Assembly: GCA_013306675.1 (NCBI GenBank)
Contig: JABLUY010000089.1
Span: 62,001-126,000, forward strand
Length of the DNA: 64,000 nucleotides
Origin: Thraustochytrium sp. TN22
Taxonomy: Eukaryota; Sar; Bigyra; Thraustochytrida; Thraustochytriidae
Direction: 5' to 3'
Below, piece by piece: positions 37,836 through 47,359 of the stretch. The notes below the pieces were generated by a model. That model had not been told where the DNA came from and did not search any database. It worked only from the letters and a program-made list of their open reading frames with translations. A program made the translations under genes and the position numbers. Positions within the stretch are counted from its first letter, which is position 1, and every line of letters starts with the position of its first letter.

Positions 37836-40442
37836 ATGGCGTCCTGGCTCGCGCGATGGGACCGCAACACGTCGCGGCGCGCCAGGCGTAGGCTGCTGCA
37901 GGACTTCTCCAAGACTTTCGCGGAGACTGCGGCAGACGCCATGGAGGCCGACCTCGATGACGCTGGGCTCGCGCTGCTCCTGCCGCGCTTCACGAGCTGG
38001 ATCAAGCTCACGCACCTGAGCGAGCTGGACCTCGAGGCGCCGATCCGCGCCGTGCACCTGCTCGTACGCGTCGAGGCCGCCATGGAGCAGTTCCATTGCA
38101 GCGGCATTGCGGCCACCCTGCTCGAGGTCGTCGCCGCGCCCGAGCCGGCGGCCACCGGATCCAAGCGGGAGGCGCTGCGCCTCTTGACTACAGCTCTGGG
38201 CGGGAGCCGCGACCGCAAAGAGGCGCTCTGCGCGCACCACGCCCTGGACGCGCTCAAGGCCTGCGTGATCGCAAGTTGCGACTCTTCCGTGCTGGACGCT
38301 GCGTGCGTGCTCATCGAGTCACTCGCCACGGACAACCCGCGCTTCGCCACGTCCGCAGCGCACTTATTACTTTCGCTGCTGCGAGCGCAAGGGACGAATG
38401 CGAAGCGAGTCGCTGCCAGAGCTCTGCTTGCACAGCTCTGCGAACCCTCAGCCGCCGTCTGGGAGGCGCGCTCAACGCTGCCGCAGTTGATCGGCCCGGT
38501 GGTCGGCCTTGTCCGCGAGCTCGACGCGGAGCTGCAATCGACAGCACAGAGGCTCATTCTGCAGCTTCTGCGCGTTGACGGTCTATTCATCGACGTGCTG
38601 CAGCACGTTCTCGGGCTTCTCTACGAGCTTCGTGCCGAAGCCCACGACGTTGTGAGTCAGCACAATAAGCAGCACAGCGGCAGCGGCGGCGGCGACGACA
38701 GCAACGGCGGCGGTGGCGGCGACAGCAGCGGCGGCGGCGGCGGCGACGACGACAATGGCGGCAGCGGCCACGGCGGTGGCACAGACGGCGACCATAGTGG
38801 CGGGCGCGAGGTGCTCCCGGCCAGCACGCGTCTGGGCGAGGTGCTTCAGCAAATCGTCGCCGAGGCCTCGCAGGACGAGGACTCCACGCTCTGCCACTAC
38901 AAGGCCGTCAGTACGCTGATCGGCTGCATGCTGAACTTCCACAACTACGAGCTGCAACGTCTTGCTATACGGACCTGTCGCATGCTCTGCGAGCGATCGG
39001 CGGACGCTGGCGCGCAGGCGTGCACGTTGCTTGGCGAATCGCTCTACAGCCGCGTTGTTGACGGCTCCGCCCTTCAGGACGGCGAGGTCGTGCGCGACCT
39101 TATCCGCGACGAGAGCCTCTACGCTGCCGTGGCCGTGAGCCTCAAGGCCAATGGCTGGGACATTCGCAACGCCCTGCAGGATCCGCAGAGAGCGCAGCCC
39201 GACAAAAAGGTTATGCTCGCCTTTCCCGACGAAGACCTCATCCAGAAAGACGAAGTAGAGGATGAGGAGTTCTCGCATCAGCAGCAGCCTGCTGAGCCTG
39301 CCGAGGCTGACCATGAGGCGACCCAGCCGATAGAGAAGCGCGGAGAGAACCAAGAGCCGCAAAGTTCGGAAGAGGATGCTGCGCACGAAGCTTCCGAAGT
39401 GGTTCCTACAGAAGTTTTCACCTCGAACAAAGAACCACAAGCCGAGTCTGACGAGGCGCCGAGCGGTATTTACGATTCCTTTCGGCGCAAGATGGATCGT
39501 GACCTTGGGCCGAAGCAAGAGGATGAAAAAGAGGATGAGAACAAGAAGGGCAAGGGGGGCAAGCAGGACAAGCAGGACAGCGAGAACAAAGACGACAAGC
39601 AACAGGAGGAAGCGGAGAAGCAAAGAGCGCTGCAGAGGACCGTACGCCATCAATCTACCTCCCGTCGTACCTCGGTCAGCCTTGCAACCTTTCCTCTGAC
39701 CAAGGAGGACCTTCGAGATCGCACCGCGGACCTCTTGCGGGGAGTGGGCACCCACAAAGATCACAAGGTGGACATTTATGTGCCCGTGCGCCGGCCGCAA
39801 CCACGCGTGCTCGCCAAGCACACGCCGCGCTTCACGCAAAAGATTAACAAACCTCTACGCCGCCAGCAGCATGCTGATGATCGCAGTGAGGCCGAGACGC
39901 AAAACTACGTCAAGGGCCTCCGGCTCATTGAGCGGGACCAGGACGTTGCTTTACCCGCGGGGTTCGCCAAGGACTCCGCCAAAGTCGAGGTGCTCGCGGA
40001 AATTCCGCTCCGCTTTCTTCCTCAAGGGCACGTTCGCATTGCCGAGGAAGACGATAAGGCTCAAGCGCCAACCGCTGGGACCGAGCCGACCGAGCCACCG
40101 CAGAGTACGCTCTCGCTTGCCGAGCGGAAGGAGATCCGCAAAGCCCGCGCTGAGGCGATCCGCATCCAGAAAGCAGCGCTGCGCAAGGAGCGCAATCTCG
40201 CGGCGCGCAAAGCCGTGCTCTCGCCACCCAAGAAGGAGGTGCCTGAGGTAAGGCCGCCGGACGAGCCTGCGCCCTCGCGCCGCTTTCATCATGACACACT
40301 GCTCAGCCTTGCCATCCGCCGTGGCAACGAGAAGGAGCCGCGTCGTCTCGTCTCAAAGCTTTTTCTCAAGGAGGACAAACCCGCCGTATCGAAGAAGACC
40401 AAGCGTGGTGGTGGCAAGCGAATCAAAAAGGCCGCGTCATGA
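37836..40442 (+). CDS. Armadillo-like helical protein, ARMH1-like N-terminal part
   Basis: 868 residues if it starts at the ATG before ASWLARWDRN. An in-frame ATG at 37650 and the frame's first ATG at 37596 are possible but give a less typical N-terminus. Residues 1-290 are helical repeats ([46 protein letters not shown]). In my judgement they match the ARMH1 (C1orf228) pattern of human and other flagellated eukaryotes. A low-complexity Gly/Asp/Ser insert (about 280-325) interrupts the helical part, which resumes with LGEVLQQIVAEASQDED. The C-terminal half is charged and disordered, with KxKxKQDKQD-type runs and a basic end (KKTKRGGGKRIKKAAS). A cilium link is family-based inference only. It is convergent with, and 44 bp from, the next gene. 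Confidence 0.62.
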   Translation: MASWLARWDRNTSRRARRRLLQDFSKTFAETAADAMEADLDDAGLALLLPRFTSWIKLTHLSELDLEAPIRAVHLLVRVEAAMEQFHCSGIAATLLEVVAAPEPAATGSKREALRLLTTALGGSRDRKEALCAHHALDALKACVIASCDSSVLDAACVLIESLATDNPRFATSAAHLLLSLLRAQGTNAKRVAARALLAQLCEPSAAVWEARSTLPQLIGPVVGLVRELDAELQSTAQRLILQLLRVDGLFIDVLQHVLGLLYELRAEAHDVVSQHNKQHSGSGGGDDSNGGGGGDSSGGGGGDDDNGGSGHGGGTDGDHSGGREVLPASTRLGEVLQQIVAEASQDEDSTLCHYKAVSTLIGCMLNFHNYELQRLAIRTCRMLCERSADAGAQACTLLGESLYSRVVDGSALQDGEVVRDLIRDESLYAAVAVSLKANGWDIRNALQDPQRAQPDKKVMLAFPDEDLIQKDEVEDEEFSHQQQPAEPAEADHEATQPIEKRGENQEPQSSEEDAAHEASEVVPTEVFTSNKEPQAESDEAPSGIYDSFRRKMDRDLGPKQEDEKEDENKKGKGGKQDKQDSENKDDKQQEEAEKQRALQRTVRHQSTSRRTSVSLATFPLTKEDLRDRTADLLRGVGTHKDHKVDIYVPVRRPQPRVLAKHTPRFTQKINKPLRRQQHADDRSEAETQNYVKGLRLIERDQDVALPAGFAKDSAKVEVLAEIPLRFLPQGHVRIAEEDDKAQAPTAGTEPTEPPQSTLSLAERKEIRKARAEAIRIQKAALRKERNLAARKAVLSPPKKEVPEVRPPDEPAPSRRFHHDTLLSLAIRRGNEKEPRRLVSKLFLKEDKPAVSKKTKRGGGKRIKKAAS

Positions 40443-40486
40443 GACGGAGCTCGCGCACGCGTGCCATGCCTTGTACATGGGTTTTC

Positions 40487-41713
40487 TTATTGTTCAACAG
40501 AAAGCAAGCTCTCATGTGATGTGTCATCAGGAGACCTTGCCTCATCCGCATCGTCTTGGTCGTCAGGAACGCCAAGGTGCTGCAGGCCTGCGGCCAGAAA
40601 GAGCAGGGCGGCGCAAAGCACAAAGGTGACGCGTACAGAAAAGTCCGCGAGGAGAACGCAAGCCACTAGCGCGTTGAGAGGGACCCGAAAGAGGTTATAC
40701 ACCGTCGCGCGGTACATCTCCGGTACCAGAGAGCTGCGCATCGTGCCCATGACCGGATAGTAGTGGCCAACGCAAAGCTCGAAGACGAGAAACCCGGCGA
40801 AGCGCGGCGCGAAGCGGTCCGTGAGGGGTCCAAGCGCTAACGCCAACGCCCCGACAACGTAAAGGAGCACAAGGCGCCGACTGGGGCGGGCCGGGATAGG
40901 GAACTGCGAGCCCACCATGCAGCACACCATGAAGAGCGAAAAGATGGCGCCGTAGGGCGGCGGCGGATCGGCTTCTAGTGCCGGCGTCCACATGAAGACG
41001 AAGGAGTACATGGCCGCCTCAAAGAGTGATTGCGCGAAGCCGAGCGCCGCGACGCGCGGGCGGTCTCTCAAGAAGCGGAGCGCGTCTTTGAGTGGGACCG
41101 TTCGGGCAGAGAGGGCCTGGGCGCCGTGGTTCTCGGTCCAAAGCAGAGCGACTAGGATCGCGCCTGCCAGCAGCACGACGATGGCAAGGTCAAAGGCAGC
41201 CAAGTAGCCACCGAGGTAGATGGGCGGCGACCATGCGGCCAAGGGCGCGAGCGAGGTGGCTCGCTGCGCCGCAAGGCCGCAGAGGATGGCCACGAGTGAG
41301 TTCGTGAGGGCGGCGTGGCGCAAAATCGGGGCGACGGGCTGGCCAAGGCGCAGCGCCTCGCAGACGACCCAGGCCTCGAAGCAGGACATGAGCAGCGAGG
41401 TGGCGACCCCTCCAAGCACGCGACCGAGCAGCAGCCAAGGCAGGCTGTTCACGTGTTTGCTGAGGCAGGACGCCACGTAGAGCACCGCGTACAGCAGCAC
41501 GGCGCGCTTGCGGCCCCAAGTGTCGGCGAGCGCGCCGACGAGCGTGCCTGCTGTCATGGACGCAAGGAAGCCGCACACGAAGAGCGCCGCGATGGTGCCG
41601 CGGTCCAGCCCGTACGCGCTGTAGAGCGCGTACACGTAGGGCCCTTGCAGCCAGTCACCGGCCGCCATGGGCGCGTAGCCCGCCAGGTACCTCGCCAGCA
41701 GCGGCCGCCGCAT
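40487..41713 (-). CDS. MFS transporter, molybdate-anion transporter (MFSD5/MOT2) family
   Basis: 408 residues from the ATG at 41711-41713. The N-terminal block GDWLQGPYVYALYSAYGLD is the family signature (DWLQGPYVYxLY). It is followed by a canonical MFS loop 2-3 motif (GALADTWGRKRAVLL) and GRVLGGVATSLLMSCFEAW. About twelve hydrophobic helices are visible. Family members import molybdate for molybdenum cofactor synthesis; substrate here is inferred. It is divergent from the valyl-tRNA synthetase gene across 243 bp. The longer upstream frame reads through a (CT)n tract as Arg-Glu repeats and is rejected. Confidence 0.86.
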   Translation of the reverse strand: MRRPLLARYLAGYAPMAAGDWLQGPYVYALYSAYGLDRGTIAALFVCGFLASMTAGTLVGALADTWGRKRAVLLYAVLYVASCLSKHVNSLPWLLLGRVLGGVATSLLMSCFEAWVVCEALRLGQPVAPILRHAALTNSLVAILCGLAAQRATSLAPLAAWSPPIYLGGYLAAFDLAIVVLLAGAILVALLWTENHGAQALSARTVPLKDALRFLRDRPRVAALGFAQSLFEAAMYSFVFMWTPALEADPPPPYGAIFSLFMVCCMVGSQFPIPARPSRRLVLLYVVGALALALGPLTDRFAPRFAGFLVFELCVGHYYPVMGTMRSSLVPEMYRATVYNLFRVPLNALVACVLLADFSVRVTFVLCAALLFLAAGLQHLGVPDDQDDADEARSPDDTSHESLLSVEQ

Positions 41714-41782
41714 GGTCGCAGCCAGGTTCGCGGTTTGGGTTTGGTCCCGGTCGCGCTTGTCCGCGGAGCCCACCACCGCCTG

Positions 41783-41821
<39 letters not shown>

Positions 41822-41956
41822 CTCGAATTGCAGCGTGCAGCGGCCGTCCGTGCCAGACAACCAACCCCAAACCCGGAAAGGCTTTCCCAATTCTTGCGAT
41901 CAATCGCCGCCTGCGCGCGGGCGACCTCCGCTCGCCCGCCCGAGGCACGCAGCCCG
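41714..41956. promoter_or_regulatory. Short bidirectional promoter with (CT)n tract
   Basis: Only 243 bp separate the MFS and valyl-tRNA synthetase starts. A nearly pure CT run spans about 41778-41817; such polypyrimidine tracts often mark core promoters in GC-rich protists (inference). Confidence 0.5.
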
Positions 41957-44938
41957 ATGCGCGGGTTGGGGCGGCCGCTGGCCGGCCCGCTGGGGCGGCC
42001 TCTGGGGCCGTGGCGCGGCGGCAGGGGCCTGCTGCGGCCTTGGTGGAGCTGCAGCAGCAGTACGAGCTCGAGCTCGGGGCCGAGCGCGCAGGATCATCCG
42101 TGCGAGGCGAGGCCGTTCGGCAAGGCCTTCGAGCCCGGCGAGGTGGAGCAGGGCGTGTACGCGTGGTGGGAGGAGCGCGGGAGCTTTAAGCCCACCGGGC
42201 GCGGCGAGGCGTTCACGATGGTGCTGCCGCCGCCGAACGTGACGGGCCAGCTGCACATTGGCCACGCGCTGACGGTGACCTTGCAGGACACCGTGGTGCG
42301 GTGGCGGCGCATGCAGGGCCGTGACACGCTGTGGATCCCCGGTGTGGACCACGCCGGCATCGCCACGCAGAGCGCCGTGGAGCGAAGGCTGGCCAAGACG
42401 CGCGGCGTCACCCGGCACGAGCTGGGCCGCGAAGGCTTTTTGAAGGAGGTGTGGGACTGGTATGCAGAGTACAACGGGCGTATCGACGACCAGCTGCGCC
42501 GCCTCGGTGCCAGCCTGGACTGGTCGCGCAAGGTCTTCACCATGGACGAGACGCGCTCACGCGCCGCCAGGGACGCCTTCGTCGAGCTGCACCGGCGCGG
42601 CCTCGTCTACCGGGGCGAGCGCCTGGTGAACTGGTGCCCGCACCTGAGCACGGTCATCTCGGACCTGGAGGTGGACACCGAGGAGATCGCCAAGCCGACG
42701 CGCGTGGCGCTGCCGGGCGGCAGGAGCGTCGAAGTCGGCGTCATGCACGACTTCGCCTACCCCATCGCCGGCAGCCCCGATCTCGAGGTCGTCGTGGGCA
42801 CCACACGCCTCGAGACCATGCTGGGCGACGCCGCCGTGGCCGTGCACCCGGACGACCCGCGTTACACGCACCTGCACGGGCGCCGTGTTCAGCACCCGTT
42901 CTTCGAGGGGCGCACGCTGCCGATCATCGTGGACGCCGACCTTGTGGACCCTAGCGTCGGCACGGGCGCCGTGAAGATTACCCCAGCGCACGACGAAAAT
43001 GACTTTGCGTGCGCAGCGCGGCACGGCCTCGAGGTTGTGACCATGATGGACGACGACGGCCGCCTAAATGAGGCGTGCGGGCCGTCGTGGGCCGGCACGG
43101 ACCGCTTCGAGGCACGCGAGCGCCTGGTAGAGGCGCTCGAAGCGCAAGGGCTGTACCGCGGCAAGCGGGCGAACCCGATGCGGCTGGCGCGCTGCTCGCG
43201 GTCTGGCGACATCATTGAGCCGCGGCTCAAGCCGCAGTGGTACGTGCGGTGCGATGAGATGGGCGCGCGCGCGCTGCGCGCCGTGGAGGACGGAGACCTT
43301 GTGCTCCAGCCGGCGTGGCACGCCAAGACCTGGCGCGACTTCCTCGGGAAGATCCAGGACTGGTGCATCTCGCGTCAGCTCTGGTGGGGCCACCGCATCC
43401 CTGCCTTTCGCGTGCGTGGCGGTGCGCCCGAAGACTGGGTCGTGGCGCGCGACGCGCACGAGGCCGCCCGCATCGCGGGCGTGGCGCCCGAGGACCTGGA
43501 GCAGGACCCGGACGTCATGGATACCTGGTTCTCCTCAGGCCTCTTCCCATTCTCGGCGCAGGACTGGCCGGACCGCAGCATGGACGACTTCAAGCAGCGC
43601 TACCCGCTCTCGCTCATGGAGACCGGAGCTGACATCCTCTTCTTTTGGGTCGCGCGCATGGCTTTTCTGGGCACCGAGCTGCAGGGCTCTCTCCCGTTCA
43701 AGCAGGTCTTCTTGCACCCGATGATCCGCGACCGCCAGGGCCGCAAGATGTCCAAGTCCCTCGGCAACGTGATCGACCCGCTCCACGTGATCGACGGCGT
43801 CTCGCTTGCCACGCTCGAGGATGGCGTGCGCGGCGGCAACCTGGACGCGCGAGAGGTCAAGCGCGCGCTCAAGGGCCTCAAGCAGGAGTTCCCGGAGGGT
43901 ATCAAGGCGTCTGGCACGGACGCGCTCCGCCTCGCGCTCGCGTCATACATGAACAACAGCAGCTCCATCAACCTCGACCTCACGCGCGTCGAGACATGGC
44001 GGCACTTTTGCAACAAGCTCTGGAACGCCGTGCGCTTCTCGGAGCACATCCAGGACAACGCTGCCGACAACGACGCCGTGCGCCGCGAAGCCGCCGCGCA
44101 CATGGCGCGATGGATTCGCGGCGAGCTGGACGCCACCGCACGCCGCTGCGACGCTGCCCTGGAGGCCTCCGCTTTCGCCGATTACACCTTGGCGCTCCAG
44201 GAGTTCATCGTCGGCCAGCTCTGCGACGTCTACATCGAATCTTGCAAACTCTCCGCGGACCGCGCCACGCTGCTGTACTGTCTGGACGCCAGCCTGCGCC
44301 TCCTGCACCCGGTGGCGCCCTTCGTCACCGAGGAGCTCTGGCACCGCATGGACGAGGGCCGCAAGTCCGAGACCATCCTGGACCAGGCATTCCCCGCGCC
44401 CGAGGCCAACCCGGCTGCGCCCGGCGCAGAGGCCGGCGTGCCCGCCGTCATCCGCGCTACCTACGCCACGCGCTCCCTGCGCGACAAGCTCAAGGGCATT
44501 GTCGACGCCGCGTCCCTGCGCCAGCACGTGCACTTTGTGCTGGACGACCCCGCCGACGCCGGCCTCCTCGCCGACGACGCTGGCCTCCTCCTCGTGCAGC
44601 ACCTTACCCGCGCCGACCGCGTCACCGCGAGCCAGTCCAAGCTGCCCGGTCGTGCCCTCGAGCTCCTCGTCCAGCCCGGCGTGCTCGCGCAGCTCCCCGT
44701 GGACGTCCAGCACAAGGGTAAGCAGATCAGCGACGAGATCGCCAGAATTGAAAAGAAGGCCACCAAGCTTCGTGCCACCATCGACAAGTGGACCACGCGC
44801 ACCGAGAGCCCCAGGTACCGCGCCAGCGCACCCCTTGAGGTTCAAGAAGCAGACCGAGCCACCATCCAGACCCTCTCTGATGAGCTCGACACCCTCATCA
44901 ACACTCAGGACGTCCTGCGCAACCTCGTGCGCGACTGA
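41957..44938 (+). CDS. Valyl-tRNA synthetase
   Basis: 993 residues from the ATG in CCCGATGCGC. Class I signatures are intact: TGQLHIGHAL (HIGH) and RKMSKSLGN (KMSKS). Also typical of ValRS are the entry MVLPPPNVTGQLHIG, the editing-domain words TTRLETMLGD and the DVMDTWFSSGLFPFS segment. The C-terminal part has the anticodon-binding domain and a coiled-coil arm (GKQISDEIARIEKKATKL). The first ~44 residues are Arg/Pro/Ser-rich without acidic residues, like a mitochondrial presequence. Internal or alternative starts could then supply the cytosolic form, as is known for single-gene aaRS in many eukaryotes (inference). Confidence 0.95.
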   Translation: MRGLGRPLAGPLGRPLGPWRGGRGLLRPWWSCSSSTSSSSGPSAQDHPCEARPFGKAFEPGEVEQGVYAWWEERGSFKPTGRGEAFTMVLPPPNVTGQLHIGHALTVTLQDTVVRWRRMQGRDTLWIPGVDHAGIATQSAVERRLAKTRGVTRHELGREGFLKEVWDWYAEYNGRIDDQLRRLGASLDWSRKVFTMDETRSRAARDAFVELHRRGLVYRGERLVNWCPHLSTVISDLEVDTEEIAKPTRVALPGGRSVEVGVMHDFAYPIAGSPDLEVVVGTTRLETMLGDAAVAVHPDDPRYTHLHGRRVQHPFFEGRTLPIIVDADLVDPSVGTGAVKITPAHDENDFACAARHGLEVVTMMDDDGRLNEACGPSWAGTDRFEARERLVEALEAQGLYRGKRANPMRLARCSRSGDIIEPRLKPQWYVRCDEMGARALRAVEDGDLVLQPAWHAKTWRDFLGKIQDWCISRQLWWGHRIPAFRVRGGAPEDWVVARDAHEAARIAGVAPEDLEQDPDVMDTWFSSGLFPFSAQDWPDRSMDDFKQRYPLSLMETGADILFFWVARMAFLGTELQGSLPFKQVFLHPMIRDRQGRKMSKSLGNVIDPLHVIDGVSLATLEDGVRGGNLDAREVKRALKGLKQEFPEGIKASGTDALRLALASYMNNSSSINLDLTRVETWRHFCNKLWNAVRFSEHIQDNAADNDAVRREAAAHMARWIRGELDATARRCDAALEASAFADYTLALQEFIVGQLCDVYIESCKLSADRATLLYCLDASLRLLHPVAPFVTEELWHRMDEGRKSETILDQAFPAPEANPAAPGAEAGVPAVIRATYATRSLRDKLKGIVDAASLRQHVHFVLDDPADAGLLADDAGLLLVQHLTRADRVTASQSKLPGRALELLVQPGVLAQLPVDVQHKGKQISDEIARIEKKATKLRATIDKWTTRTESPRYRASAPLEVQEADRATIQTLSDELDTLINTQDVLRNLVRD

Positions 44939-45179
44939 AGACTTGGGACTTTGTGCGAGGAGGAGTCACGAGAGTCGCGAGAGCGGCGAGATCGGCGAGA
45001 TGGATGAAACAAAGTCATGAGCACGTCTTTGATTTGACAGAAGAGATAGTTGACAAAAGAGAGGATGTTCTTTTGATAATACAGAGGATGTTCTTTTGAC
45101 AAACGAGAGAGGCAAGCCCGTGGATGAGCTTGCAGCTGCAGCGTAGCACCGCAAACTACCGCGACCGTTGCCAAAACTT

Positions 45180-45191
45180 AAAAAAAAAAAA
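45180..45191 (-). terminator. Pol III terminator of tRNA-Cys 1
   Basis: Twelve consecutive A on the plus strand read as T12 immediately after the tRNA 3' end on the minus strand. Confidence 0.85.
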
Positions 45192-45193
45192 TC

Positions 45194-45293
45194 AGGGCGG
45201 AATGGGAATCGCACCCATGACCATACGAAGCTTCCTGCAAGCCAATGTGGCCGTGCGCTGCAATCGTACGCTCTGCTCCTGAGCTATCCGCCC
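45194..45293 (-). tRNA. tRNA-Cys (GCA) with intron, copy 1
   Basis: Folds as acceptor GGGCGGA/TCCGCCC, D arm GCTC...GAGC, anticodon stem TACGA/TCGTA with loop anticodon GCA, and T arm ATGGG/CCCAT. The discriminator base is U73, as expected for tRNA-Cys. A 28-nt intron (45230-45257) sits at the canonical 37/38 position. The A box matches consensus (TAGCTCAGGAG). The B box reads GGTGCGATTCC, with G replacing the usual T at position 55. Copy 2 has the same change, which argues against a single mutation. Confidence 0.9.
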
Positions 45294-45844
45294 GGATCGT
45301 CGTTGGACTCGAAGTCAACGAAGCGCACACCCGCGCGCGCTCTCTTCTACTTGCATGGCCGTGAGGCGCCGAACGTGACCCGGCCGGCAGGCGCCGGCAG
45401 GATCGTGCCCGGATGCACGGTTAGGAGTGCTGCGACGCTTCCAGAGCAGCGGCTGGCTCAGCCTGGCTGGCGGTTGGTACAATCCGGTCGAGCTCATAGC
45501 CGGAGCTCGCAAAGCGCAGACGAGCGTGAACGCACGAGCGGCGGCGGACTCGGAGAGGCTGCGGGCGGCCTGCCGCCTGTGATCCAGGGGCTCGTACAGC
45601 TGGCTGAGCCGTGCCATCCCACACCTCCCGTTCGAGACGGAGATCGTAGCGCCACTGTAGCGTACCATCGAGCATCACAGAAAAAAATCAAACAAGGCAA
45701 AGAAAACGAGAGTGGAGCGCGATCCCTCCCGGGCTCAGATCGAGTGTATTACAGAAAGCGCTCGTTGTTTCGTCCTTCGCGTCGTATTCACGCCGTACGT
45801 CGGCGTGCGAAAAAGAGCCCTAACGGCCATCGCGAAAAAAGAGC
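45294..45844. other. Spacer between tRNA genes
   Basis: Upstream region of tRNA-Cys 1. A frame is open through it but overlaps the second tRNA and has no conserved feature. No gene seen. Confidence 0.6.
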
Positions 45845-45850
45845 AAAAAA
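45845..45850 (-). terminator. Pol III terminator of tRNA-Cys 2
   Basis: Six A on the plus strand give T6 just downstream of the tRNA on the minus strand. Confidence 0.75.
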
Positions 45851-45852
45851 TC

Positions 45853-45953
45853 AGGGCGGAATGGGAATCGCACCCATGACCATACGAAGCTTTCGGCAGG
45901 CCTGTAGTGGCCATGCGCTGCAATCGTACGCTCTACTCCTGAGCTATCCGCCC
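45853..45953 (-). tRNA. tRNA-Cys (GCA) with intron, copy 2
   Basis: The mature parts match copy 1 except one D-loop base (AGGAGTA versus AGGAGCA). U73, anticodon GCA and the B-box variant GGTGCGATTCC are shared. The 29-nt intron (45889-45917) differs from that of copy 1 in its middle but keeps CGCA-TGGCCAC-like ends that could pair with the anticodon region. Confidence 0.9.
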
Positions 45954-46097
45954 GCGCTGGTAGGGGAGATCGCGCACTGGCTTATGACCGCTCCACAGAG
46001 CGCCGCGACCATGCGCCAGAGCTGCGGCGGCAGGGCCGAGGCGCAGCGCGCGAGGCCGGCGCAGCGCAAAGCCAAAGGCGAGAAACAAGCGGGGAGC

Positions 46098-46769
46098 ATG
46101 GGCGAGCAGCCGAGCCCGGTGCAGAGCGCCGCGGCGGCGCTGAGCGACTTCGTGGCGGAGCACTGGCGCGAGGTGAAGCTTGCGAACCAGGTCGTGCTCG
46201 TCGGCGCCGGCCTCGTGCTGCTCAAGAGGTCGAAGCTGGGCAGGCAGGTGCGCAGGCCGGATGTGGACCTGAGGAGTACAGACTTTGCGAGCAGGAGAGC
46301 CATCATGGCGCGCGTGGCCAAGGTGGAGGCCAGGGAGACGGGTGACATCGTGCTGCGAGTGTGGCATGAACCGCCCGTGGCGTGGTGGCTCGGCGTCAGG
46401 GTGTGGCCTCTGGTGGACAGCTCGGCTACCTTTGGCGTGCGCGTATTCGGTGTGCGGGCGCTCGCTGCGTCGGCGCAGGACGACATGCTCGTGCATCCGA
46501 ACGATCAGGTCGAGGTGCAGCTGCTTTCGCGCGGGCCTCCTTCAGCACCTCCCGACGAGGTCACGGGCCACGTCAAGTACCGCCTGCTAAACCGGAGTCT
46601 GGCGCTTGACTTGGTTCAGCAGGGCAAGGCTGCGGCAGACGAGGCTGCCAGCCCGGGCCGCGAGGCATCGCAGGACGTGCAGCACATCCGGGACATGGAC
46701 GCGGTCCTTTCGAAGCTGGCCAAGGCTACCGAGAAGGCGCGCACCGCGATGGCGCGCAACTCCTCTTGA
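46098..46769 (+). CDS. Membrane-anchored nuclease-fold-like protein, C3orf33-like
   Basis: 223 residues from the ATG in GGAGCATGGGC. A short hydrophobic segment (VKLANQVVLVGAGLVLL) follows an amphipathic N-terminus. The rest (ARVAKVEARETGDIVLRVW; FGVRVFGVRALAASAQDD; GHVKYRLLNRSLALDLVQQG) has the beta-barrel pattern of staphylococcal-nuclease-like (OB) domains. The order of one N-terminal membrane segment then an SNase-like domain is that of human C3orf33. I see no catalytic Arg/Asp/Glu set, so it is probably not a nuclease. The frame runs upstream to 45168, but that part overlaps a tRNA gene. Confidence 0.55.
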   Translation: MGEQPSPVQSAAAALSDFVAEHWREVKLANQVVLVGAGLVLLKRSKLGRQVRRPDVDLRSTDFASRRAIMARVAKVEARETGDIVLRVWHEPPVAWWLGVRVWPLVDSSATFGVRVFGVRALAASAQDDMLVHPNDQVEVQLLSRGPPSAPPDEVTGHVKYRLLNRSLALDLVQQGKAAADEAASPGREASQDVQHIRDMDAVLSKLAKATEKARTAMARNSS

Positions 46770-47359
46770 TTTTTTTTAGATGCCAGTACCGCGAGAGCCA
46801 AGGGCAGGGCAGGGCAGGGCTAGCGCCGCAAGGCGCTCTGGTCTCGCAAAGCGAGTGCGCACGTGAGACTGCCTTGAGGGGCAGCGCACGGTTAGCTCTG
46901 GACGCAATTGTGCGGATTTGCCGAGCCACGCGGTACGACTATGCATCAAGCCATGTCACATACATGTTACCTCAGGTCATGTGTTGCTGAGCAAAGAGTT
47001 ACAGAGAGACGCGGTCTCTCTCACTTGAGTAACCAGAGCCTGACCCAAGTTCGCCAGATACCTAACTTAAGTTATTCATTCCATCGCGACGCCCCATCTC
47101 GACTCGGAAATCAGGCTTGTCGAGTGATCATCAGGCCTACACCAAAGCTAAAGCACATGAAAGGTTGTGGCTGCCGGGCCGGGCATCTTCGTATCCTTCT
47201 GCTGATCTTCGTTGCACTCGGACTGGACGCCCTCGTGGTGGGGCAGGGGGATCAAGGGGGCAGCAAACCAGAGCGGCAGGCCGCGCGGCACGGTGCGACG
47301 CAGCGTGGCGCGGCGCGGCGGGGCGGCGGCGGTGGGGCCGGGGGCGGCGTTGCGGACCC
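46770..47359. other. Intergenic, no supported gene
   Basis: GGGCA repeats at 46800-46820 after the preceding stop, then ordinary sequence. An upstream extension of the next gene is possible (frame open from 47117). Confidence 0.45.

Noticed and set aside
41714-41890. N-terminal extension of the MFS transporter through Arg-Glu repeats
   Set aside because: The repeats are translation of a (CT)n promoter tract. The ATG at 41711-41713 directly precedes conserved sequence.
45168-46097. Upstream extension of the C3orf33-like frame
   Set aside because: It runs through a complete tRNA-Cys gene and has no protein-like conservation.
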